Translations under genes and position numbers: made by a program | Source of the DNA: Bacillota bacterium | Lineage (GTDB): Bacteria > Bacillota > Clostridia > Lachnospirales > Lachnospiraceae | Length of the DNA: 39,741 nucleotides | Reading direction: 5' to 3' | Assembly (NCBI GenBank): GCA_023420085.1 | Contig: JAEZWQ010000011.1 | Location: 1-39,741 of the forward strand | Part shown: piece after piece, positions 26,329 through 34,247 of the stretch | Numbering within the stretch: position 1 is the first letter of the stretch | Layout: the number at the start of each line of letters is the position of its first letter | Notes under the pieces: model-generated | Told to the model about the DNA's origin: nothing | The model's input: only the letters and a program-made list of their open reading frames with translations | The model's database searches: none

Positions 26329-26734
26329 TAAGAAAAAATTGGTAGTAGGAATTGTTGAATTTCTATTGGCAATAGCTGGAGTAATTACAATAATAGTACA
26401 AAAAAGTACAGATATAAAATTTATACTTCTATCTGTATTTTGTTTAGTATTAGGTATAAATAGTGTTATTAGTTCTTTTTCAAAAATAAAGTCATATGAA
26501 GATATGATAAATGATTTGGATGAACGTACAGAATTTATATCTATTAAAGTAAATAATTGTTTATTAAAAATAAACGTAATTATAGCGATATTAGTTGTAG
26601 TTATTGGAATCTTTGTCTATAGCATTACTAATAATATTACATTTATAATTACCTTACTCCCATTAATGATATTATTAGTATTAAATTTTATTATTTATAT
26701 AATTTTACAAATCTGGTATGAGAAAAAATTATAA
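26315..26734 (+). CDS. Four-TM membrane protein paired with XRE regulator
   Basis: A 139-residue protein with two hydrophobic pairs: helices at about 9-29 and 36-55, a polar loop with SYEDMINDLDERTEF (about 62-78), then helices at about 85-106 and 110-136. The DERT stretch between two helix pairs is common in small membrane proteins encoded next to XRE regulators. The function is unknown; a sensor or inhibitor of the adjacent regulators is possible. It begins at TTG 26315 directly after GAGGAGG, inside the XRE gene. Confidence 0.65.
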   Translation: MKLYNKKKLVVGIVEFLLAIAGVITIIVQKSTDIKFILLSVFCLVLGINSVISSFSKIKSYEDMINDLDERTEFISIKVNNCLLKINVIIAILVVVIGIFVYSITNNITFIITLLPLMILLVLNFIIYIILQIWYEKKL

Positions 26735-26760
26735 ATTAGTAGTTTGAGAAAGGAGTTTTT

Positions 26761-27456
26761 TTGAATTTTTGTATATGCTGTTATGATTATATAAATTGTG
26801 AAGAATTAAAAAGTTATATTGAACAGTTGAATAAAATATATGGAATAGAATCAAATATATTTTTATTTTATTCTATTGATGAAATTCTTAAGTCAAATAT
26901 TAGTTTTAATATTATATTTATGGATATAAAATTCAAAGAAGATAAGCAAAAACAAAAAATTATTACTGATAAAATCTATAAAAAAGCAACTTTTATCTTT
27001 TTTTATTATAATTATAGTGATATATCAAACGAATACTCAAATAAAAGTTCATGTATTTTTGTAAAGCCTATTGCATATAACGATATAGTAAAACTAATTA
27101 ATAAGACATTTTATAACTATAAAACTAGTAAAAGAATACTAATATACAATGGTATAAATCAAATATGTTTAAGAATAAATGAGATAATATATATAGAAGC
27201 TAATAATAAAGAGATTGGCGTGCGTACGGTTAAAGAATTTATAACGGCAAAAGATACACTTTCTAGTATAGAAGAAAAAATAAAAACTAAGAATTTTTAT
27301 AAACCGCACAGAAGCTATTTAGTTAATATGAATTATATAAAAGAATTTAATAATAGATATATTATAATGGATAATGAAGAAAAAATAGCTATAAGTAGAT
27401 TAAAAAGGAAAAGTTTTATAGATGCTTTTACTTTATACATTAATAGTAATTATTGA
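26761..27456 (+). CDS. LytTR-family response regulator, orphan (AgrA/ComE-like)
   Basis: A 231-residue regulator with a degenerate receiver domain (about 1-120) and a LytTR DNA-binding domain (about 128-231). In the receiver, D9, the likely phospho-acceptor D55 (FMDIKF) and K102-P103 are kept, but the usual second acidic residue next to D9 is missing. The LytTR part has the family landmark FYKPHRSYLVNMNYIKEF. These regulators typically activate exported-peptide, bacteriocin or virulence genes. No histidine kinase is encoded in the window. It starts at TTG 26761 after AAAGGAG. The three genes of this operon all start with TTG. Paired repeats of the right spacing lie upstream of the divergent secreted-protein gene. 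Confidence 0.82.
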   Translation: MNFCICCYDYINCEELKSYIEQLNKIYGIESNIFLFYSIDEILKSNISFNIIFMDIKFKEDKQKQKIITDKIYKKATFIFFYYNYSDISNEYSNKSSCIFVKPIAYNDIVKLINKTFYNYKTSKRILIYNGINQICLRINEIIYIEANNKEIGVRTVKEFITAKDTLSSIEEKIKTKNFYKPHRSYLVNMNYIKEFNNRYIIMDNEEKIAISRLKRKSFIDAFTLYINSNY

Positions 27457-27547
27457 GTGTAATATTAAGATAATTACATATGAATAATACTAGAAAACCA
27501 TCATAAATATATAATTTTAGAGGGAAAATATCTATAGTTATTTTATA

Positions 27548-27775
27548 GTACGCCTCTGGCGGTGAACGTTTCTAATGAGTGAAAGTCCTTAACCCGTCCG
27601 GTAGTGGGAAGATATAGCAAAAGGCAAGAGATAGTAAAGTGAAATTAAAAGAAATCAGATTCAAGGAAGTAACCGATCAATGGGCAAAATCTTTGGTCAG
27701 ATGAACAGAAATTGCACAGGATATTATGATGAGGGCAAGGATGCGATAAAAGATGCATCCCTATAGCTACATGTA
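27548..27775 (+). mobile_element. Group II intron, 5' fragment (domain I region), no reverse transcriptase
   Basis: This stretch is visibly GC-richer than its surroundings and non-coding. It carries marks of the 5' ribozyme part of a bacterial group II intron: a start GTACGCC close to the GUGYG consensus, GGCGGTGAACG, GAGTGAAAGTCC, GGTAGTGGGAAG and GCAAAAGGCAAG. A small hairpin GGATGC/GCATCC lies near its end. No intron-encoded protein and no domain V-VI hairpin follow, so it is a truncated relic. The call comes from recognition of the conserved blocks. Confidence 0.6.
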
Positions 27776-27925
27776 TAATAGTTATAATAATATTACATTG
27801 TTGTTATAAATTTTTGGGATTATTATCTGCGACAAATTGGGTAATCTTATTATAACTTTTATATGTGGCATTTTCCGTATTATATATTTCACTTTTGACT
27901 GTTACTTTATTTGATTTTAAGTATG

Positions 27926-27960
27926 AAAAAAGGCGGCTAGAGTTTTTTCTAACCGCCCTT
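27926..27960 (-). terminator. Rho-independent terminator of the minus-strand XRE/membrane-protein pair
   Basis: On the minus strand GGCGGTTAGA pairs with TCTAGCCGCC (one G-U) across a 6-base loop and is followed by TTTTTT. It lies 31 bases downstream of the gene ending at 27991. The core stem is 27932-27941 with 27948-27957. Confidence 0.85.
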
Positions 27961-27990
27961 TATATATTACTTGATTTAAAATTCAGTTTT

Positions 27991-28437
27991 TCAATTAACG
28001 TTCACGTTAATTATATTTTTAATTTTTTCAGTAACATCTTTTTCGATAATGTATGTTTTAACTATTTTCCTATTTTCATAATACTCTATATAAGTATTAT
28101 GTTTTGCAGTGTAAATTAATAACTTGATTTTATCATCACTTAGAATTTTAATAAATTTGGTTGGTTCTATTTTTAGCCAATAATCTTTTTCTAACTCTTT
28201 AGCATCATTACGAATAAAAAAATCGTACAGCTCGTTTTTCATTTCTTTTGTAAACTTCATATCTTTATAGACATCATCTTCACTAAACTTTATTTTAGAA
28301 TAACTGTCTGGTAAGATTTCTATAATTTTTTTATAGGGCTCATCATTCTTAGAGTATATAAATACAATAATAATGAGAGATATTATAGATATTATAGAAA
28401 TTATAGATACAAACAAAACTTTTTTATTTATAGCCAT
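27991..28437 (-). CDS. Hypothetical protein with one N-terminal membrane anchor
   Basis: A 148-residue protein with a strongly hydrophobic Ile-rich segment at about residues 5-27 after a short basic start (MAINKK). The soluble part is rich in Lys, Asp and Glu and has no motif that I recognise. Topology suggests an extracytoplasmic domain held by an uncleaved anchor. The ATG at 28437 is preferred because GGAG lies seven bases upstream; the ATG at 28449 has its site too close. It overlaps the end of the XRE gene by 10 bases, forming a two-gene operon with a strong terminator. Confidence 0.6.
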   Translation of the reverse strand: MAINKKVLFVSIISIISIISLIIIVFIYSKNDEPYKKIIEILPDSYSKIKFSEDDVYKDMKFTKEMKNELYDFFIRNDAKELEKDYWLKIEPTKFIKILSDDKIKLLIYTAKHNTYIEYYENRKIVKTYIIEKDVTEKIKNIINVNVN

Positions 28438-28646
28438 TGTATTCTCCATTTCCTCTGAATCTTATTGGACAAAAATATACATTTCCCTAATGCATTTGAA
28501 ATAGCATAAGCGATCTTTAGACTAGGAATCGTTTTACCTGTTTCTATATGATTGATGCTTATCCTTGATACCCCTATTTTTTTACCTAATCTATGTTGAG
28601 ATAAGCCCAACGGGTTCCTATATTCTTGAATCCTATTATTCATCAT
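28428..28646 (-). CDS. XRE-family helix-turn-helix regulator (second copy type)
   Basis: A 72-residue Cro/CI-like protein: NNRIQEYRNPLGLSQHRLGKKIGVSRISINHIETGKTIPSLKIAYAISNAL. The recognition helix SRISINHIETGK is intact. The last 20 residues (KCIFLSNKIQRKWRIQWL) do not resemble the acidic ends usual in this group, so a late frameshift is possible. An AAAGGAAA site precedes the two adjacent ATG codons at 28646 and 28643. It is co-transcribed with the overlapping membrane-anchored protein. It is distinct from the XRE gene at 26098. Confidence 0.75.
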   Translation of the reverse strand: MMNNRIQEYRNPLGLSQHRLGKKIGVSRISINHIETGKTIPSLKIAYAISNALGKCIFLSNKIQRKWRIQWL

Positions 28647-29055
28647 TTTTCCTTTCTTTAATTAACTTAACTTTACCATATTTATTTCTTAATTATCAAT
28701 ATAATTTAAGATATTTATGAAATTGTTTTTCGACTTTTCTTTAGGTTTGTATCTTTATTTTAATATAGCTTTTGCTTTTTATCCGATTTTTTTCTCGGAT
28801 TTCATCTAAAATATATTTTGCATCCTCATTATTAATTAAGTTTATTCAAATTCTTTGATTTTCATATTGTTAAACAACTTCTTTTTTGGTAATTAAAAAG
28901 ACGATATTCTATCGTCTTTAAATGTTAGGTTCTAGAATATTTAATTTGAATTTTATATTTCTACATCAGTATCTTAATTCCACTATCCATAGAGTACCTA
29001 TTGTCTTAAATTGGACATAAGAAATCACGATTTTTTTAAGCCAAAGTTCATTATA
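28647..29055. other. Gene-poor stretch between XRE pair and toxin-antitoxin pair
   Basis: No intact gene is visible in these 409 bases. On the minus strand around 28750-28840, about 30 codons of coding-like sequence (EDAKYILDEIREKNR) end at a stop but are broken by stops upstream; this may be the relic of a lost gene. A small ATCCGA/TCGGAT stem lies near 28780-28800. The only clear signal is the terminator at 28895-28919. Confidence 0.5.
28895..28919 (-). terminator. Terminator downstream of the toxin gene
   Basis: AAAGACGATA (28897-28906) and its complement (28910-28919) form a perfect 10-bp stem with a 3-base loop. On the minus strand it is followed by TT and AATT. It lies about 140 bases after the toxin stop. 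Confidence 0.6.
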
Positions 29056-29388
29056 TTACAAACTTAAGTATTTAAGAATTTCTTCCATATTTCTATTACC
29101 ATAGACAATACGGATAACATAAATCATTTCTTCTTCAATATTAGAAAGATAATACATAATATAATTTCCTACTGGTTTCTTTCTGATATTTGATCCAATA
29201 AGAAATTCATTATCTACAAGCGAACCACTCTCTAGGAAATCACACGATTCATTCACCACATTTTCAAATTGATCTAGGAAATGAGAGGCAGCCTGCGGAT
29301 TGAATAGGGTTAAGGAAATATAAGAAACTATATCATCTAAATCATTTCTAGCAGTTTGAGTTAATTTAAAAGAAAATTTAGACGTCAT
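29056..29388 (-). CDS. Type II toxin of the RelE/ParE family
   Basis: A 110-residue protein with the RelE/ParE fold pattern: FKLTQTARNDLDDIVSYISLTLFNPQAASHFLDQF (first helical hairpin), then strands with IRKKPVGNYIMYYLSN and IYVIRIVYGNRNMEEIL at the end. Such toxins either poison gyrase (ParE) or cleave mRNA on the ribosome (RelE); the VxRIVYGxRN ending suits ParE/YoeB-like members, and the target cannot be assigned. It overlaps the antitoxin gene by 11 bases, the standard coupled arrangement with antitoxin first. Length is normal and no break is seen, so the pair looks intact. Confidence 0.85.
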   Translation of the reverse strand: MTSKFSFKLTQTARNDLDDIVSYISLTLFNPQAASHFLDQFENVVNESCDFLESGSLVDNEFLIGSNIRKKPVGNYIMYYLSNIEEEMIYVIRIVYGNRNMEEILKYLSL

Positions 29389-29635
29389 ATTTTTCTCTTA
29401 TATTGCTGATAGCACTTTCGCCATCAACCGTACGACCTTCCTTGATATCCAAAAGACCTGTTATGATTTGTTTTGCCTCAACCATTTTTTTCATTATATT
29501 TTCGTAATACTCAATGTCCATGATAACAAGACTTCCATAACCATTTTTCGTCACATAAACAGGACCATTTTCTTCTCTACATCGTCTTTCGATTTCAACT
29601 GTATTTTTTAATTCTCTCATAGGTACTATTTGCAT
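29378..29635 (-). CDS. Antitoxin of the Phd/YefM family
   Basis: An 85-residue antitoxin. The N-terminal half (VPMRELKNTVEIERRCREENGPVYVTKNGYGSLVIMDIEYYENIM) is the DNA-binding Phd/YefM fold, with RELKN and PVYVTKNG as landmarks. The C-terminal tail, ending IREKYDV, would wrap the toxin. GAGGAG lies nine bases before the ATG at 29635. Antitoxin-toxin complexes usually repress their own promoter; a good promoter is just upstream. Confidence 0.87.
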   Translation of the reverse strand: MQIVPMRELKNTVEIERRCREENGPVYVTKNGYGSLVIMDIEYYENIMKKMVEAKQIITGLLDIKEGRTVDGESAISNIREKYDV

Positions 29636-29660
29636 AAAACCAACTCCTCATGGTGGCTAT

Positions 29661-29689
29661 ATTATACCCTATATTTGACCACGCATCAA
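29661..29689 (-). promoter_or_regulatory. Promoter of the toxin-antitoxin operon
   Basis: On the minus strand TTGATG (29684-29689), a 17-base spacer and TATAAT (29661-29666) precede the antitoxin gene by 25 bases. A short TTGA-N7-TCAA palindrome overlaps the -35 and could be the autorepression site. Confidence 0.6.
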
Positions 29690-29726
29690 TGGATGATTTT
29701 AGCTAAATAGTTAAGTATTCCATTAA

Positions 29727-29848
29727 AAGTGGGAGTAAACTAAGGAGAATAAGTCGAAATAAGGGTTAGAATCTATCAAAAGCCAGATGCTTTTGCATCT
29801 CTAAATGCAGAAAGTGAGAGGACGGTAGTTCGTCACCGCCTCCCACTT
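29727..29848. repeat. Structured inverted-repeat element, possibly an IS200/IS605 right-end relic
   Basis: The element is bounded by AAGTGGGAG (29727-29735) and its complement CTCCCACTT (29840-29848). Inside, the right part folds as a 12-bp hairpin (GTGGGAGGCGGT with ACCGTCCTCTCAC on the minus strand, one bulge). The middle folds as CAAAAGC/GCTTTTG or, in competition, AGATGC/GCATCT. It is GC-richer than its surroundings. Such end hairpins occur at the right ends of IS200/IS605 elements, where tnpB guide RNA is made, but no transposase is present. On the minus strand it could also end the V-ATPase operon 2 transcript. Confidence 0.4.
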
Positions 29849-29861
29849 GATTACAAAGTAT

Positions 29862-30485
29862 TTATGCTAATTTTTTTGTTCGTTTTTTACTTACCTTTAA
29901 TCTTGTGAATTCTTCTCTGTCCTTTTCTTCAAGAGCATCATTAATATTTTTAATAAGAGCTTTAAGTCTTGGTATAGTAATATTATTTAGCGCATTTGCT
30001 CTTTTTTGAGTTTTTTGTATACTATCTGCAAGTCTATATGCAGATGTTTCTATCATAGATAGTTTAATGGTAAGCTCCTTAACTCTTTGAAATTCAAGTC
30101 TAGCCTTATCCAATGATTCTCTTGAATTATAAAAAGAATATGCAGGAGTTGTTTCAATATTTGAATATGAAACTAAAGGTATTTCTGTACCCATTATACT
30201 CCTTGATTTAATTTTTATAGAGTTTTCTTCTGGAATAGTAGCACTGATATCCTCTACATTATGAATACCCATATGGATATTTGCTGTTTGTAGAGCCTTA
30301 TATGCACTGGTAAAGGTATCATCAATTTCAGTTTGAATTGATTTTGCAGATTTAATAAGACCCATTAATTCTCTCAGAAGAATATTCCTCTTTCTATCCA
30401 TTAATTCATAACCATGAGTTGCAAGCTCGAGTTGGTTTTTTGCATTTAGTAAATTACCTTTAGTAGGAAATGAGTTTACATCCAT
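29862..30485 (-). CDS. atpD: V-type ATPase 2, subunit D (central shaft)
   Basis: A 207-residue rotor axle subunit. The first long helix starts FPTKGNLLNAKNQLELATHGYELMDRKRNIL, matching the family's PT+..L...K..L..A..G..LL pattern. The last contains KTQKRANALNNITIPRLKALI, the counterpart of RRRVNALEYMTIPQL in the first operon. The C-terminus is basic (SKKRTKKLA). GGAGG precedes the ATG at 30485, eight bases after the B stop. It is the last gene of operon 2. It is clearly diverged from the D subunit at 10142, so the two operons are not a recent duplication. Confidence 0.93.
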   Translation of the reverse strand: MDVNSFPTKGNLLNAKNQLELATHGYELMDRKRNILLRELMGLIKSAKSIQTEIDDTFTSAYKALQTANIHMGIHNVEDISATIPEENSIKIKSRSIMGTEIPLVSYSNIETTPAYSFYNSRESLDKARLEFQRVKELTIKLSMIETSAYRLADSIQKTQKRANALNNITIPRLKALIKNINDALEEKDREEFTRLKVSKKRTKKLA

Positions 30486-30493
30486 ATATCCTC

Positions 30494-31876
30494 CTATAAG
30501 CTAGTTGGTTTATAATACTTATCAAGTATCTTTGTATCAATCCTATCCAATTCTTCTCTAGGAAGTAGACCCAATAATTTCCACCCAATTTCTAATGTTT
30601 TTGATATTGGTCTATTATCGTTTGGAGCTTGATTAATAAAATTATTTTCAAATTCTTGACCAAATTTCATATAAAGTTTATCTATACTAGAAAGTTCATC
30701 TTCACCAATAACAGAAGCCAGAGATCTTGCTTCTCCAACTTTTGCATAAGAACTAAATAGCTGATTTGCAACATCTTGATGTCCTTCTTGAGTATATCCT
30801 TCACCAATACCATCCTTCATAAGTCTTGATAATGATGGAAGTATACTTATCGGTGGATAAATTGATTTTTGATGTAAATTTTTATCTAGTACAATTTGCC
30901 CTTCTGTTATATAACCTGTTAAGTCAGGTATTGGATGGGTTATATCATCGTTAGGCATAGTAAGTATTGGGATTTGTGTAACTGATCCACTTGCATCTTT
31001 AACGATTCCTGCCCTCTCATAAATAGTTGCCAATTCTGAATAAAGGTATCCAGGATAACCTTTACGGGAAGGGATTTCTCCTTTTTGTGAAGATATTTCA
31101 CGTAATGCTTCAGCAAAAGCTGTCATATCAGTAAGAACAACAAGCACATGCATATTATGTTCATATGCTAGATATTCAGCAGCGGTAAGAGCAACCTTTG
31201 GAGTTATCAATCTTTCAATAACAGGATCATTAGCTAAGTTTATAAACATAGCAACATGATCGATAACACCGCCGTCTTCAAATGACTGTCTAAAAAATTC
31301 AGCAACGTCATATTTTACACCCATTGCAGCAAAAACTACTGCAAACTCTTGATCTTTTGCATCTTCACCTAGAGATGCCTGTCTTACAATTTGAGCAGCT
31401 AATTGATTGTGAGGTAAACCATTACCAGAAAAAATTGGTAATTTTTGGCCACGTATAAGAGTGGTAAGACCATCAATTGCAGAAAATCCTGTATTAATAT
31501 AGTTTCTTGGGTAAACACGGTTAACTGGATTTAATGGGAGACCATTTACATCACGTTTTTCGCCAGCTATATCACCTAGACCATCAATAGGTCTTCCAAT
31601 ACCATCAAATGTTCTTCCTAGTATTTCTTTTGATAAAGTAAATTGTAGTGGTTTGCCTGAAAGTCTAACCTTGGAATTATTTAAAGATATACCATCTGTT
31701 CCCTGAAAAACTTGAATTAGTGCTTTATCTTCATATATTTCAACAATACGACCGACTCTTTTTTGATTATCATTTACTGTTACATCAACAACTTCATCAT
31801 AAGATGCATCTTGTAGTCCCTCAACTGCTATTAGGGGACCATTAACTTCTGTAAGTCCTAAATATTCAATTTTCAT
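30494..31876 (-). CDS. atpB: V-type ATPase 2, regulatory subunit B
   Basis: A 460-residue non-catalytic head subunit. Landmarks are LTEVNGPLIAVEGLQDASYDEVV, YINTGFSAIDGLTTLIRGQKLPIF, SRKGYPGYLYSELATIYERAG (interface arginine) and PILTMPNDDITHPIPDLTGYITEGQI. It matches the first operon's B subunit in every domain but differs at many positions (for example FSGNGLPHNQLAAQ against FSASGLPHAELAAQ). AGGAGG precedes the ATG at 31876, 12 bases after subunit A. Length is normal. Confidence 0.96.
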   Translation of the reverse strand: MKIEYLGLTEVNGPLIAVEGLQDASYDEVVDVTVNDNQKRVGRIVEIYEDKALIQVFQGTDGISLNNSKVRLSGKPLQFTLSKEILGRTFDGIGRPIDGLGDIAGEKRDVNGLPLNPVNRVYPRNYINTGFSAIDGLTTLIRGQKLPIFSGNGLPHNQLAAQIVRQASLGEDAKDQEFAVVFAAMGVKYDVAEFFRQSFEDGGVIDHVAMFINLANDPVIERLITPKVALTAAEYLAYEHNMHVLVVLTDMTAFAEALREISSQKGEIPSRKGYPGYLYSELATIYERAGIVKDASGSVTQIPILTMPNDDITHPIPDLTGYITEGQIVLDKNLHQKSIYPPISILPSLSRLMKDGIGEGYTQEGHQDVANQLFSSYAKVGEARSLASVIGEDELSSIDKLYMKFGQEFENNFINQAPNDNRPISKTLEIGWKLLGLLPREELDRIDTKILDKYYKPTSL

Positions 31877-31888
31877 ATCGTCCTCCTA

Positions 31889-33655
31889 TTATGCATTGAT
31901 TTCCATTATATGATCATGAAACTTATCTATTTCATTTTTTAGGTCTATAAATTTATCTAGTTCATTATTTCCAATGTCATATTTCATAGATACTACTTTT
32001 TCAAATATATTAGAAGTTTTTAGTGTCGACATAGGCATAGATAAATCTATTAAATCTTTGCAACGTTGATATAGATAAAGAATGGTATCCATCATTGCAA
32101 GTTGCTTTTCAAGAGGAACAAAAGTATCTGATGGATGGTATGCATTTTGTTGTATAAAGCCTAGACGAATAACTTTAGCAATCTCTAGAGTTAGTTTCTG
32201 ATCGTCTGGTAAAACATCGCTACCAATAAGATTTACTATTTCATTTAGTTTTTGTTCCTCATTTAATATAGACATGAATTTATTTCTATTCTTAACAAAG
32301 TCTGATCCAACATTTTTAGAAAGCCATTCAGCCAAGTCTCCCAGATATTCACTATAGCTATTAAGCCAATGAACAGCTGGAAAATGTCTCGCATATGCAA
32401 GTGATTTATCAAGAGCCCAAAAACAACGTACAAATCTTTTTGTATTCTGTGTTACTGGCTCAGAAAAATCTCCACCTTGAGGTGAAACAGCACCAATTAT
32501 TGAAACTGATCCTTCAGAACCATTTAAGTTTTGCATAAGTCCTGCACGTTCATAGAAACTAGCTAATTTTGAAGCTAGATAGGCTGGGAAACCTTCTTCT
32601 GCAGGCATTTCTTCAAGACGTCCAGATAGTTCCCTTAGTGCTTCAGCCCAACGTGAAGTTGAATCAGCCATTATTGCAACGTCATAGCCCATATCGCGGT
32701 AATATTCTGCCAAAGTAATTCCTGTATATATCGAAGCCTCACGTGCTGCAACAGGCATATTAGATGTATTAGCAATAAGAGCTGTACGTTCTATTAATAA
32801 ATTTCCAGTTTTTGGATCTTCAAGTTTTGAAAAATCTTCCAAAACCTCAGTCATTTCGTTACCACGTTCTCCACATCCTATATAAATAATTAAATCAGCA
32901 TCAGACCATTTTGCAAGTTGGTGCTGCATCATTGTTTTACCAGTACCAAAACCACCAGGTATAGCAGCAGCTCCTCCCTTTGCTATAGGGAACATAGAAT
33001 CAACAATACGTTGTCCAGTAATTAGAGGCTTTGTAGAAGAGAATCTATGTGAAGTAGGTCTAGGAATTCTAATTGGCCACTTTTGCGCAAGGGCAACCTT
33101 ATGTATTACACCATCAGCAGATTCAACTTCTAATATGGTATCTTCAATTGTATAACGTCCACTTTGAACGATTGAAACTATTTTCCCCTCTACATTTGGA
33201 GGAATCATTGATTTATGTACAATACTTCTTGTTTCTGGAATCTCTGCAAATATTCTACCAGGAGTAGCGATATCACCTTCATGCAATAAAATATTTACAT
33301 CCCATAATTTCTCAGTATCAAGTGGAGTTACATTTATACCTTTATTTATATAGTTACCTTGTTGAAGAGCAACCTTATCTAAAGGCCTTTCAATACCGTC
33401 AAATATTGAAGAGATAATACCAGGTCCAAGTGTAACAGATACTGGGGCACCGGTTCCAACAACAGTATCACCGGGTCTTAAACCTGTAGTATCTTCAAAT
33501 GCTTGTATTGTTGTCATTTTAGAAGTTATTGTTACAACTTCTCCAATTAAATTTTCATTACCAATATGAACCATTTCGTTCATATTGAATCCATATTCTC
33601 CTTTAAGATAAATGATAGGACCGTTTATTCCATAAATTTTAGCTTCATTCTTCAA
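31889..33655 (-). CDS. atpA: V-type ATPase 2, catalytic subunit A
   Basis: A 588-residue catalytic subunit when read from TTG at 33655 (LKNEAKIYGINGPIIYLKG). That start has AGGAGGG exactly eight bases upstream, while the longer ATG at 33682 has no site and would swallow it. The Walker A loop is GGFGTGKT at about 234-241, against GPFGSGKT in the first operon. IYIGCGERGNEMTEVL, ANTSNMPVAAREAS and MADSTSRWAEALRELSGRLEEMP are conserved, as is the V-type insert (about 115-195). The gene overlaps subunit E by 11 bases. The altered P-loop marks it as a different lineage from the A subunit at 6990. Confidence 0.95.
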   Translation of the reverse strand: MKNEAKIYGINGPIIYLKGEYGFNMNEMVHIGNENLIGEVVTITSKMTTIQAFEDTTGLRPGDTVVGTGAPVSVTLGPGIISSIFDGIERPLDKVALQQGNYINKGINVTPLDTEKLWDVNILLHEGDIATPGRIFAEIPETRSIVHKSMIPPNVEGKIVSIVQSGRYTIEDTILEVESADGVIHKVALAQKWPIRIPRPTSHRFSSTKPLITGQRIVDSMFPIAKGGAAAIPGGFGTGKTMMQHQLAKWSDADLIIYIGCGERGNEMTEVLEDFSKLEDPKTGNLLIERTALIANTSNMPVAAREASIYTGITLAEYYRDMGYDVAIMADSTSRWAEALRELSGRLEEMPAEEGFPAYLASKLASFYERAGLMQNLNGSEGSVSIIGAVSPQGGDFSEPVTQNTKRFVRCFWALDKSLAYARHFPAVHWLNSYSEYLGDLAEWLSKNVGSDFVKNRNKFMSILNEEQKLNEIVNLIGSDVLPDDQKLTLEIAKVIRLGFIQQNAYHPSDTFVPLEKQLAMMDTILYLYQRCKDLIDLSMPMSTLKTSNIFEKVVSMKYDIGNNELDKFIDLKNEIDKFHDHIMEINA

Positions 33656-34238
33656 TTGTCCAGCCCTCCTCATTCCAATCAAATTTTTCTATTTCATCAA
33701 GTAGTTTATCCTTAAATGATAAATTTAACATAATCTTATTTTTAGGAATATAAGCACAAAGCCCTCCGATTATTGATGTTGCAGAAATTTTTATGTTTTT
33801 ATTAGTCAAAGTAGATAGATAATCCATTAGATTTTCATCAGTCTTATCGATGTATAATTCATAATCTTGATCTTTTGCATAATCATCTATTTTAGCAATA
33901 TATCGTTTTAAAAGCTTTGTATATTCATCACTATTTTTAAAATTAATTAGTTCTTTTACAGTATCATCATAAAGATTTTTCTTTAATTCAGATGATTTCT
34001 TCCTTAGAGTTTTTCTAATATTATATTTTGCAGAACTAACAAATTTTAATTTTTCTTTTTTATATGTGTTATAGGCATGTTTTATTTGTAAATCAGAATG
34101 TCTATAAGCATCTTCTTTATGTTTTTCGAAATTCTTTTCTAGTGTTTTCTTATAATCATTTATAGCCTTTTGACTCTGTTTTTCAGTCTCCTTGGCAAGT
34201 GTTTCTGAAAACCTAGCTAATTTTTCTTCTAATGTCAT
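33645..34238 (-). CDS. atpE: V-type ATPase 2, subunit E (peripheral stalk)
   Basis: A 197-residue protein with a long, very charged N-terminal helix (about 1-110, with repeated Lys/Glu and a K(S/N)YKKTLEKNFEKHKEDAY stretch) and a small C-terminal domain (YELYIDKTDENLMDYLSTL...ISATSIIGGLCAYIPKN). This is the stalk subunit layout; the closing segment resembles the strand pairs of subunit E. AGAGGAG precedes the ATG at 34238. In this operon E follows F and precedes A, unlike the first operon. Sequence similarity in this family is low and part of the evidence is position. Confidence 0.82.
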   Translation of the reverse strand: MTLEEKLARFSETLAKETEKQSQKAINDYKKTLEKNFEKHKEDAYRHSDLQIKHAYNTYKKEKLKFVSSAKYNIRKTLRKKSSELKKNLYDDTVKELINFKNSDEYTKLLKRYIAKIDDYAKDQDYELYIDKTDENLMDYLSTLTNKNIKISATSIIGGLCAYIPKNKIMLNLSFKDKLLDEIEKFDWNEEGWTIEE

Positions 34239-34247
34239 AAAACTCCT

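Noticed and set aside
27811..28119. Plus-strand frame of 84 codons at 27865-28119, with coding-like sequence extending upstream (LLSATNWVILL)
   Set aside because: No ribosome site, it reads through the terminator at 27926-27960 and overlaps the better-supported minus-strand gene. It may be a relic of a membrane protein, but nothing confirms this.
27990..28650. XRE gene plus membrane-anchored protein as a toxin-antitoxin or immunity pair
   Set aside because: The layout would fit, but neither protein has a toxin or immunity motif that can be seen.
28750..28860. Short minus-strand coding-like stretch (EDAKYILDEIREKNR)
   Set aside because: Frames are broken by several stops upstream and no start can be assigned; reported only as part of the gene-poor region.
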